Shown here: positions 42,172 through 49,541 of the stretch, in pieces | Numbering within the stretch: position 1 is the stretch's first letter | Layout: every line of letters begins with the position of its first letter | NCBI GenBank assembly: GCA_964404605.1 | Contig: CAYOKT010000008.1 | Span: 1-53,475 of the forward strand | DNA length: 53,475 nucleotides | Direction of reading: 5' to 3' | Source of the DNA: CAYOKT01 sp964404605 | Lineage (GTDB): Bacteria; Electryoneota; Electryoneia; Electryoneales; Electryoneaceae | Notes under the pieces: generated by a model | What the model was told of the DNA's origin: nothing | The model's database searches: none | The model's input: the letters and a program-made list of their open reading frames with translations, nothing else | Translations under genes and position numbers: made by a program

Positions 42172-43216
42172 CCGGATCGACGTCATCGCCACAACGATCT
42201 CCGGGTCCATCAAGGACTGGGGGAAAATCCCCCGGATCGTCCCGCTTTTCCGTGAAAAAGGGATGCAGGACGTCACCCTCCACGCTGTCGACAGCCACCA
42301 TGAAGCCCGCAGGAAGACGGGGGAACTGGTTCGCGGCGGCGGCCGGATAGTCATCTCCGCGGGCGGCTCGGGGACGTTCAACGCCGTCCTCGAGGGGTGT
42401 TTCGATGCGGGGGTTGACCTCGGCGCCCTCCGCCTCGGTTTCCTGAGGAAAGGGTCCGCGGACCTGATCGGCAAGGTGCTGGGCATGCCGGATGAGATCG
42501 AGGAGGCCGTTGAAGTCCTGGTCGAGGCGATCCGGAACGATTCACGGATCTCCTGCGACGTCCTGCAGGCGTCCGATGGCGGCGGTATCACCCCGAGCCG
42601 GCGGTTCGCCGGCTACGGGGGGGCGGTGATCTTCGGAGAGATCCCCCGCTTCACCGAGAACCGGTTCATCAAGTATTACAAGGGAATCTTCAGCCAGCTC
42701 CTGGGAGACCTCGGGCCTTTTTTCATCGGGATGAGCCTGGCGACGATCAACAAGCTCCTCAAGCAGGCCGTCGGCGGCCGGCGGGAGTGGGAAATCCGTG
42801 TCGACGGCAAGAGTGTCGCAAGGGGGTATTTCCAGGTGATGATCATCGTCAACGGCGACCTGGGGCCGAACCTGCCCTTCGCCCGGGGGGTCCCCCTCGG
42901 GTCGGGGGATTTCCACCTGTTCGCCCTGCGCGACATCGGCGTGCTGAAGCTCGCCGGCCAGGTCCGCCATGCCTGGGATGCTACGGTCCTCGAAGAGCCG
43001 GGGAGGTGGGGGTTCGAAGCCTTCCGCGCGGCGGGCGACCTGGAGATCCTCGCGGCGGACGGGGGGCCGTTCCCGTTGAACGTGGATGGCTCCACGATGA
43101 ACTGCCACGGTTCCGCCGGGGTTCGCATCGTGGACCAGGTGAACCTTCTCGCCGCCGGTCGCGGCGGTTCGCAGGCGTCCAACACCGCGAATACATTCCG
43201 CGTCCCGGCAGAATGA
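42158..43216 (+). CDS. Diacylglycerol/sphingosine kinase-like lipid kinase
   Basis: 352 residues resembling the DAGK catalytic fold. The nucleotide loop is ISAGGSGTFNAVLEG (GGSGT at 69-73), where characterised enzymes have GGDGT. LGFLRKGSADLIG stands for the GTANDFA-type motif. The C-terminal domain has VNGDLGPNLPFARGVPLGSGDFHLFAL and AADGGPFPLNVDGST (the family's D-G-E region, here DG with N). An AGGAAGG precedes the ATG. It overlaps the fusion gene by 14 bp. The probable product is phosphatidate or a related lipid phosphate, feeding the CdsA-like protein. The Asp-to-Ser change makes activity uncertain. Confidence 0.82.
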   Translation: MKMNDRIDVIATTISGSIKDWGKIPRIVPLFREKGMQDVTLHAVDSHHEARRKTGELVRGGGRIVISAGGSGTFNAVLEGCFDAGVDLGALRLGFLRKGSADLIGKVLGMPDEIEEAVEVLVEAIRNDSRISCDVLQASDGGGITPSRRFAGYGGAVIFGEIPRFTENRFIKYYKGIFSQLLGDLGPFFIGMSLATINKLLKQAVGGRREWEIRVDGKSVARGYFQVMIIVNGDLGPNLPFARGVPLGSGDFHLFALRDIGVLKLAGQVRHAWDATVLEEPGRWGFEAFRAAGDLEILAADGGPFPLNVDGSTMNCHGSAGVRIVDQVNLLAAGRGGSQASNTANTFRVPAE

Positions 43217-43392
43217 TCCTGTCTCGAAGTGTCAGGATGACAGGGTATGATAGGTTCTCATGATAGTACACGACAGCATGAAAGATGTTGCGCAAGATAA
43301 AATACTGTAAACAATGAATCCTGCCGGAGATACCGGCATAGCCGTATAAAAAGATGTCATCCTGAACATTACTGAAGGATCTACGCAAGGAA

Positions 43393-43508
43393 TTGTCATC
43401 CTGAACGTTAGTGAAGGATCTCGAAACGAACTGCTTCGGATCCGACGGAACCGCAGCGTTTCGAGACCCTTCCCTCGCCCCGAAACGTCGGGACGGGTCA
43501 GGGTGACA
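43393..43508 (+). mobile_element. 116-bp MITE-like element, copy 2
   Basis: TTGTCATCCTGAACGTTAG ... GACGGGTCAGGGTGACA, same length and layout as copy 1 at 39432-39547 with scattered substitutions that keep the internal stems. A partial copy abuts it at 43355-43383. Confidence 0.65.
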
Positions 43509-43540
43509 ACTCCTTGCGCGAGGTGAGCAGGTGGTTACGA

Positions 43541-43564
43541 GGGCACGGCACGCCGTGCCCCTAC
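43541..43564 (-). repeat. REP hairpin with GTAG foot
   Basis: On the minus strand GTAG is followed by an inverted repeat with 9-bp arms (GGGCACGGC / GCCGTGCCC) and a 2-nt centre. GTAG at the foot of a hairpin is the classical REP layout. Confidence 0.6.
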
Positions 43565-43891
43565 AAGGACAGCGGCCTGGGCGGCGCGCCGCCGGGGAAA
43601 AGGAAGTTCCCCGGGCATACAGGGATAGGAAACCCGGTGTACCCGCCTTCGCCTTCGGTTACCCGGCTACGCCATAGGCTACCCCGAGGCAGGCGGCGCG
43701 GCAAGAGTCCCGGACGCCCCACCGCTTGCCTATTTCGATATCAATGTTCCGGAGACCGTAGGTTCCCCGAAAAAACTGTCGCAAAACCATACTCGAACAG
43801 GGATAAGGCTTGCTTCAAGACAATCGCGGGGGCTACGTTTTCCGGCGAATCGTCCCGAAGAACCCGGAACCCGCGAGGTGCAGGCCCGCCG

Positions 43892-44950
43892 ATGAGATCC
43901 CTTTTCGCTGTCTCCCGATCACACCCCTTCCGCCGCCGGGTGAGCCCGGAGGCGCGCTTCATCGCGGCGGTCCTGCTCCTGCTGCTGGCGGTCCTGCTCC
44001 TGCTGCGCTACCTCCCCGTCCCCTTCCTGCTCGGCTTCGAGTGGTTCACGGGCAACCAGCCGGTCCGTTTTCTCCTCGGCCTCCTCGCCCTGGGGTACGC
44101 ACTCATCCTCTCCGCCCGCGGGCTGAGGGTGCCGGCGCTTCTCTCGCTTGCGCTCTTCGCGGTGGTCGCGGTCGAGGCGGAGCGGTTCATCCCCTGGGGG
44201 GCGAACACCGCCGCGCTCCCCGAAGAGGAACGCGTGCGCGTGTTCACCTACAACGCCGCCACCCGGGACCCGGAACAACTGCTGGCGGCGGCGTTCGAGG
44301 CGGACGCCGACCTGATCTGCCTGCAGGAGACTCCGCGCAAATACCGCGACGCGATCTTCGAGCGGGGCCGGGAAAAGGGATACCACGCCGTCTACCAGCA
44401 CCTGCGCCGTGACGCCGGGATGGGCACGCTGCTGCTCAGCCGCGGGGAGATCATCCCGGTGGACACCATCGCCGTCCCCTCCGCGAGGAACATCCTCCGC
44501 CGTTTCCTCGTCGTCGACACCCGGCTGAAGGGAAGAACGATCCGCGTGCTGAATGTGCAGCTCGAATCCATGGAACGGCGGAGGGAGCTGTGGGGAGTGG
44601 TTGCGAGCTGGCACCTGCGGCGGCGGCAGGTGGAAGCCGTCAGCAAAGCGATCGACGGCGCACCGGGGATGGTGATCCTCGCCGGGGACTGCAACATGAC
44701 CCCGACCGACAGGCTGATGAGACCCCTGCTGGGCCGCCTGACCGACTCGTGGCGTGCGGCGGGCAGCGGCCTCGGGGGAACCTGGCACCGGCAGCGGCCC
44801 TGGTTCCGCATCGATTACATCCTCTACCGCGGGTTCGAGGGCGCGGCCAACGCCCGCCGCCTGCACGCCGGGGAGAGCGACCACCTCGCCTATGAAGTCG
44901 ACCTGATCCTGCGGGCCGCCGGGGAGGCCCGGCCCGCGCCGGGTTCCTGA
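43892..44950 (+). CDS. Endonuclease/exonuclease/phosphatase family membrane protein
   Basis: 352 residues. Two or three N-terminal transmembrane helices (FIAAVLLLLLAVLLLLRYLPV, LLGLLALGYALILSA, ALLSLALFAVVAV) are followed by an EEP-fold catalytic domain: VFTYNAAT, ADLICLQET (metal-binding Glu), MVILAGDCNMTPTD (DxN) and RIDYILYRG with ESDHLAYEVDL (SDH). This layout (membrane anchor plus EEP) is that of bacterial proteins whose substrate is unknown; nuclease, lipid phosphodiesterase and phosphatase are all possible. Start ATG 43892 is chosen. It converges with the metal-transport operon (15-bp gap). Confidence 0.85.
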   Translation: MRSLFAVSRSHPFRRRVSPEARFIAAVLLLLLAVLLLLRYLPVPFLLGFEWFTGNQPVRFLLGLLALGYALILSARGLRVPALLSLALFAVVAVEAERFIPWGANTAALPEEERVRVFTYNAATRDPEQLLAAAFEADADLICLQETPRKYRDAIFERGREKGYHAVYQHLRRDAGMGTLLLSRGEIIPVDTIAVPSARNILRRFLVVDTRLKGRTIRVLNVQLESMERRRELWGVVASWHLRRRQVEAVSKAIDGAPGMVILAGDCNMTPTDRLMRPLLGRLTDSWRAAGSGLGGTWHRQRPWFRIDYILYRGFEGAANARRLHAGESDHLAYEVDLILRAAGEARPAPGS

Positions 44951-44965
44951 AAAGCGCATCCCCCC

Positions 44966-46075
44966 TTAAGCGACGACCGCCTTCTCCGCCTCGGTGCGGC
45001 CCGCCCCGGTGAGTTTCAGCCTCGTGCCCTCGCTCTCGACGAGACGGTGCCGCAGGGCGCGGCGGACGACGCGCTGGGCGAACGGCTCCTCCCAGCGCAT
45101 GTGCCGGTGGAGGTGGTCCAGCTCGCACTCGCTCTCCTCCCCGGGCACGCCCTCGTGGTGCGACAGGTGCACCGCCAGCATTCGTTCGGCGAAGAGCAGC
45201 TTCTGCTCCGCCCGCCGGCGGGCGAGGGCGATCAGGCCCCGCTTCGGCGCAGCCATCAGGGTGAGGCCGAAAAGCGCCCCGCTGATCGTGGCCATGCTCC
45301 CGGCGATGGAGGCATCCAGCGCATGGGCGATCCAGTACCCGAAGAGAGCGGAGAGCACACCGAAGAGAGCGGAGATTCCCAGCATCGCCGTCAGCCGGTC
45401 GGTCAGCAGGTAGGCCGCGGCGGGCGGGGCGATCATCAGGGCGACGACGAGGATCGAGCCGACGGCGTCGAAGGCTCCCACGGCGGTGAGCGACACCAGC
45501 GACATCAGGGCGTAATGAATCCAGAGGGGGGAGAAGCCGAGGGCCGCCGCGAGCCCGGCATCGAAGGTCGCAATCTTCAACTCCTTGTAGAACAAGGCGA
45601 TGAACAGCACGTTCAGGAACAGGATGCCGCCCATGACCCACGCCGCCTTCGGCCCGATGTCCAGTCCGGCGACGCTCAACCGGTCGAACGGCGCGAAGGC
45701 CAACTCCCCGAGGAGCACCGAGTCCACATCGAGATGCACATTCCCGGCGAAGCGCGAAATGAGGATCACACCGAGGCTGAAGAGGAGCGGAAAGACGATG
45801 CCGATGGCGGCGTCCTGCTTCAGCTTGCGGGTGTTATGCAGCAGTTCGACGAGGGTCACGGTGAGCACCCCGGTCAACGCCGCGGCGAGAATCAGAAGCG
45901 GAGATGCGAGGTCATGCACGAGGAAGAAGGCGAGGACGATGCCGAGGAGGATGGCGTGGCTGATCGCATCGCTCATCAAGGCCATTCGCCGTAGGACGAG
46001 GAACACCCCGGGCAGCGCGCAGGCCACGGCGACGATCACGGCGATCAGTTGGATTTCCAGCTGAGGTTCGCTCAC
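44966..46075 (-). CDS. Metal ABC transporter permease with C-terminal winged-helix-like domain (permease 2)
   Basis: 369 residues. The first 270 are an ABC-3 permease of the Mn/Zn/Fe family with about nine helices, with RRMALMSDAISHAILLGIVLAF and GILFLNVLFIALFYKELKIATFD (conserved) and AVGSILVVALMIAPPAAAYLLT. The last 85 residues, from LLFAERMLAVHLSHHEG to LTGAGRTEAEKAV, look like a winged-helix domain of DtxR/MarR type on the cytoplasmic side. GTG at 46075 overlaps the stop of the other permease (GTGA). With the ATPase and binding protein it forms a four-gene metal importer like TroABCD. Confidence 0.9.
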   Translation of the reverse strand: MSEPQLEIQLIAVIVAVACALPGVFLVLRRMALMSDAISHAILLGIVLAFFLVHDLASPLLILAAALTGVLTVTLVELLHNTRKLKQDAAIGIVFPLLFSLGVILISRFAGNVHLDVDSVLLGELAFAPFDRLSVAGLDIGPKAAWVMGGILFLNVLFIALFYKELKIATFDAGLAAALGFSPLWIHYALMSLVSLTAVGAFDAVGSILVVALMIAPPAAAYLLTDRLTAMLGISALFGVLSALFGYWIAHALDASIAGSMATISGALFGLTLMAAPKRGLIALARRRAEQKLLFAERMLAVHLSHHEGVPGEESECELDHLHRHMRWEEPFAQRVVRRALRHRLVESEGTRLKLTGAGRTEAEKAVVA

Positions 46076-47229
46076 CCTTCCGTCCCCCCGCCCGTCTCTT
46101 CCTTCTTCCACTCCTTGAGCATGCGCTCCGCCTCCCTGTACCCCGCGGGTGTCAGCGCCCAGCCCACCTGCACGACCTTCTTCGCCAGCCCGTGCTCCTC
46201 CAGCACATCGAGGGTTCGATCCACCCCTCCGTGCCCGACGCTCATCGCCCGCAGCGTGGCGATGGGATGCGCATGGAAGGGGTCTTCATGCTGCGACGCG
46301 AGGACGACGAAGTCCTCGAGCACCGCCTGCAACTGCAATCTTCGCCGGTTGCCGCGCCGCCGTAATTCGCTCCACACCAGCCCGCGGTTGGGCGCGAACA
46401 GCAGGCTGACCACGACGACAACGCTGATGCAGACGACGATCACCGGCCCCGTGGGAAGGTTCGCCGAAGAGGCGCTGATCAGGGCGCCGGAGACCCCGCT
46501 GACCGCGCCGAAGAGGGCGGAGAGAAGGACCATCACCCCCAACCGGTCCGTCCACTGCCGCGCGGCCGCCGCCGGGGCGACGACCATCGCGCTCATCAAC
46601 ACTACGCCCACGGTCTGCAACCCGATGACGATGGCGATCACGAGCATACTCGTCAGCAGGATGTCGAGACCGCGCATCGGATAGCCGAGGCTGCGGCCAT
46701 AATCGGGGTCGAAGCTGAGCAGCTTCAACTCCTTGTAGAACAGGGCGGTAAGGAGCAGCACGGGAACCCCGAGGGCGGCCATCGTGACGATGTCATGGGT
46801 CATCAGGGTCGCCGCCTGCCCGAAGAGGAACTTGTCCAGCCCCGCCTTGCTCGCGGTCGGCATCCGCTGGATCCAGGTGAGCAGCACGAGGCCGAACCCG
46901 AAGAACACGGAGAGGACCAGCCCGAGGGCGGCGTCCTCCTTGATCCGCGTCGTGCGGACGATGGTGATCATCTTCAGGGTCCCGATCCACCCCGCCACCG
47001 CCGCGCCGAGGAGGAGCACGATCGGCGCCTTGCTCCCGGTGAGAAGAAAGGCGAGGGCGATCCCGGGCAGGGCGGCGTGGCTGATCGCATCGCCGAGAAG
47101 GCTCTGCCGGCGCAGCATCGCATAGGTCCCCAGCGCCCCGCTCACGAAACCGAGCAGCGCCGAGCCGAGCGCCACGCTGCGCAGCGTGTAATCGAAGACC
47201 AGGTCGTGTAGAAGTTGAACGAGGTTCAC
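46072..47229 (-). CDS. Metal ABC transporter permease with C-terminal winged-helix-like domain (permease 1)
   Basis: 385 residues. ABC-3 permease with TYAMLRRQSLLGDAISHAALPGIALAFLL, ALFYKELKLLSFDPDYGRSLG and TVGVVLMSAMVVAPAAAARQW. After about residue 290 a cytoplasmic domain (LQAVLEDFVVLASQHED ... SVGHGGVDRTLDVLEEHGLAKKV ... LTPAGYREAERML) reads like a helix-turn-helix with wing. The GTG start (47229) overlaps the ATPase stop. Together with permease 2 it would form a heterodimeric channel. Metal-sensing gating by the fused domains is an attractive but untested idea. Confidence 0.9.
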   Translation of the reverse strand: MNLVQLLHDLVFDYTLRSVALGSALLGFVSGALGTYAMLRRQSLLGDAISHAALPGIALAFLLTGSKAPIVLLLGAAVAGWIGTLKMITIVRTTRIKEDAALGLVLSVFFGFGLVLLTWIQRMPTASKAGLDKFLFGQAATLMTHDIVTMAALGVPVLLLTALFYKELKLLSFDPDYGRSLGYPMRGLDILLTSMLVIAIVIGLQTVGVVLMSAMVVAPAAAARQWTDRLGVMVLLSALFGAVSGVSGALISASSANLPTGPVIVVCISVVVVVSLLFAPNRGLVWSELRRRGNRRRLQLQAVLEDFVVLASQHEDPFHAHPIATLRAMSVGHGGVDRTLDVLEEHGLAKKVVQVGWALTPAGYREAERMLKEWKKEETGGGTEG

Positions 47230-48095
47230 CGCCGCTCCCCCGCGCCGCGATCCTCTCCTCCGGCGGCCGGGCCGCCCGCATCACCCGCCGCCGCCGCCAG
47301 CGCATCGCCGGGGCCATGCTGGGTGAGGAACGCCACTTTCCCGCCGTAGGCAAGTCGGAGATTCCGCTCGGTGTACACCTCCTCGACCGGTCCGCTCGCG
47401 ATCCGGCGGACGTTGAGCAGGGTCACCCAGTCGAAATACTCCTTCACCGTTTGCAAGTCATGGTGCACGACCACCACGGTCCTTCCCTGCCCGCGCAACT
47501 CCTTCAGCAGGGAGATGATCGCCCGTTCCGTGGTCGCATCCACGCCCTGGAAGGGCTCATCCATGAAGTAGATGTCCGCCTGCTGCAACAGGGCGCGGGC
47601 GAGGAACACCCGCTGCTGCTGGCCGCCGGAGAGCTGGCTGATCTGCCGGTTGGCGAAGGCGGCCATGTCCACCTTTTCCAGCGCCTCGAGCGCCTGTCCG
47701 CGCTCCCGCCGCCCGGGCCGCCGGAACCAGCCGAGGGAGCCGTAGGAACCCATCATGACGACATCGAGGACCGTGGTCGGGAAGTCCCAGTCCACGCTGC
47801 CCCGCTGGGGGACATACCCGACCTTGTGGCGCATCGCGGCGTAGGGGCGGCCATGGATGAGCACCCGCCCCGCCGCCGGCTTCACCAGGCCCAGGATGCT
47901 CTTCATCAGGGTCGTTTTCCCCGCGCCGTTCGGCCCCACGATCGCCATCAGCACCCCGGGAGGGACGGTCATGTCCACATCCCAGAGCACCGGGGTCTCC
48001 GCGTAGGCGACGGTCAGATCGACCACCTCCACCGCGGGCTGGTCGCTCCCGGCCGGTTCGACCACGGCGTGCTCGCCGGATTCCATTTCCCTCAT
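47226..48095 (-). CDS. Metal ABC transporter ATP-binding protein
   Basis: 289 residues of the MntB/ZnuC/TroB type: Walker A GPNGAGKTT, Q-loop YVPQRGSVDWDFP (the SVDWDFP extension is typical of Mn/Fe transporters), signature ISQLSGGQQQRVFLARALLQ, Walker B IYFMDEPFQGVDA, H-loop VVHHDL. The C-terminal 40 residues are Gly/Ala-rich and probably disordered. ATG 48095 overlaps the binding-protein stop (ATGA). Confidence 0.95.
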   Translation of the reverse strand: MREMESGEHAVVEPAGSDQPAVEVVDLTVAYAETPVLWDVDMTVPPGVLMAIVGPNGAGKTTLMKSILGLVKPAAGRVLIHGRPYAAMRHKVGYVPQRGSVDWDFPTTVLDVVMMGSYGSLGWFRRPGRRERGQALEALEKVDMAAFANRQISQLSGGQQQRVFLARALLQQADIYFMDEPFQGVDATTERAIISLLKELRGQGRTVVVVHHDLQTVKEYFDWVTLLNVRRIASGPVEEVYTERNLRLAYGGKVAFLTQHGPGDALAAAAGDAGGPAAGGEDRGAGERR

Positions 48096-49120
48096 GGCGT
48101 CCCCTCTCCACCCTCCGGTGGTGCATCCCCCCCGATCATCGCCCGAACAAATGTATCGACATTGTGCGTAACCATGCCCGGGTAGGTTCCCTCGAAGGTA
48201 CCCTCGTCCCCCATGGCATCCGAAAACAGCTCGCCGCCGATCCTCACCTCGAACCCGCGCGCCCGGACCGCTTCGCGCACCGCCTCGATGGTCCGGACCG
48301 GCATGGAGGACTCGATGAAGATCGCGGGAAGCCTCCGCCGCGCGATGAACTTCGCGAGCTCCTGCACGTCCGCCGTGCCCGCCTCGACCGCCGTGCTCAC
48401 CCCCTGCAGGCCGCGCACCTCGACGCCATACCGGCGGCCGAAGTAGTGAAACGCATCGTGCGAGGTGATCAGCACTCGCCGGTCCTCCGGAACGCGTGAC
48501 ACCTGCCGCCTGATATAGACATCCAGCGAGTCGAGGCGCCGCCTGTACACCAGGTGGTTCGCACGGTAGACCGCCGCATGGAGGGTGTCCAGCCCGGCGA
48601 GGGCCTCGTAGGTCCGTTCGACGGCCCTCTCCCAGAGGACGACATCGAACCAGACATGGGGATCGTGGAAACCCCGCCCGCCGGGCAGCGCGAGGAGGGA
48701 ATCCTCGGGGATCGCCTCGGCGACCGCCACCGTGGGCACCCAGTCGTTCATCTTCGCGAGCACATCCACCATTTTCCCCTCGAGGTGGAGGCCGCCGTAG
48801 AGAATCAGGTCCGCTGAGGCCATCCGCATGACATCGCCCTCGGTGGCCTTGTAGAGGTGGGGGTCCACGCCCGGTCCCATCAGGGCGGTCACGCTGACAT
48901 GCTCCCCGCCGATGTTCTTCGCCGCGTCGGCGATCATCCCGATGGTGGTCACGATCCTCACCTTGCGGCCGGTGAAATCCCTCTGCTTCTGCGTGCGATA
49001 CCCGCCGCAACCGAGGACGAGGAGACCGAGCGCGAGAGCCGGTGCCGCCGCCCTCAGGCCGCCGAACCTGCGACCAAACCACCTGCCACGAACCATGTTC
49101 CTGTTCATCGACCCACCCAT
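48092..49120 (-). CDS. Metal ABC transporter substrate-binding lipoprotein (Mn/Fe/Zn, ZnuA/TroA family)
   Basis: 342 residues with the lipobox GLLVLGCGG after a hydrophobic run. Cluster A-I signatures: VTTIGMIADAAKNIGGEHVSVTALMGPGVDPHLY (first His ligand), FHDPHVWFDV (second His), LITSHDAFHYFGRRYGVEV, IFIESSMP (Glu) and GGELFSDAMGDEGTFEGTY (Asp). The Mn/Fe-type ligand set H-H-E-D is visible, with no His-rich zinc loop, which favours manganese or iron. First gene of the operon; start ATG may be 49120 or 49108. The 420-bp gap upstream carries an operator-like palindrome. Confidence 0.93.
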   Translation of the reverse strand: MGGSMNRNMVRGRWFGRRFGGLRAAAPALALGLLVLGCGGYRTQKQRDFTGRKVRIVTTIGMIADAAKNIGGEHVSVTALMGPGVDPHLYKATEGDVMRMASADLILYGGLHLEGKMVDVLAKMNDWVPTVAVAEAIPEDSLLALPGGRGFHDPHVWFDVVLWERAVERTYEALAGLDTLHAAVYRANHLVYRRRLDSLDVYIRRQVSRVPEDRRVLITSHDAFHYFGRRYGVEVRGLQGVSTAVEAGTADVQELAKFIARRRLPAIFIESSMPVRTIEAVREAVRARGFEVRIGGELFSDAMGDEGTFEGTYPGMVTHNVDTFVRAMIGGDAPPEGGEGTP

Positions 49121-49541
49121 CCGGGCGACTCATCCGGGGAAAACGTCCCCCGTCACCGTGGTGCGAAACCTCGCCGGAAACCTCGAGATACGGGCTTCCG
49201 CTGTTCCCGGTTCCGCCAGTTTACCCCTGAGGCAGCGGCGAAAAGATCGAAACCGGATACCTCGGTCCGGGCGGGAAGTTAGCGTCTGCTAACTTCACAG
49301 TCAAGCCAAATCGCGGACTCCCTCGAAACCGGCCGATGGCTCCTGTATTTAACAGTACAGGTCTGTTGCCCCGAGATGATTTCCTGCTTAGATTGTGAAT
49401 GATTTAGCATATCTGTGTATTTACGGCGTCCGGTCGTGCCCGCGGGTCGATTCATCCGACCCCCGGCGGGACCGGGGAGCGCCCGGTTCTGATCGTTCTT
49501 CAGGGGGACACTGTCAACCGGGGGGAAACGCGGAGAAGAAG
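49121..49541. other. Divergent intergenic region, metal transporter and porin-cytochrome
   Basis: Besides the operator there is an imperfect CCTGTA...TACAGG repeat (49342-49361) and, on the plus strand, TTGTGA (49393-49398) and TGTATT (49416-49421) 17 bp apart that could start the cytochrome gene. No further gene is supported. Confidence 0.45.
49275..49304 (-). promoter_or_regulatory. DtxR/MntR-like operator overlapping the metal-transporter promoter
   Basis: GAAGTTAGC (49275-49283), a 4-nt centre GTCT and GCTAACTTC (49288-49296) form a perfect 9-bp-arm palindrome. On the minus strand a TTGACT (49299-49304) and a TAACTT (49276-49281) are 17 bp apart, a promoter for the transporter operon with the palindrome lying over it. 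The half-site TTAGC resembles DtxR/IdeR-type TTAGGTTAG boxes. Confidence 0.55.

Larger units (their letters stand above)
43217..43891. other. Repeat-filled intergenic region
   Basis: About 675 bp with no gene. It includes a TGCCGG-AGATA-CCGGCA hairpin (43322-43338), a partial MITE copy (43355-43383), the full MITE copy 2, a GTAG-footed hairpin (43541-43564) and a mosaic of short GC hairpins (43575-43730) resembling the other REP-type elements. AT-richer sequence at 43730-43830 may hold the promoter of the next gene. Confidence 0.6.

Noticed and set aside
49342..49361. CCTGTA...TACAGG repeat as the same operator as TACAGGA-A-TCCTGTA at 7487
   Set aside because: Half-sites are in the opposite order and spacing differs (8 against 1), so similarity is probably chance.
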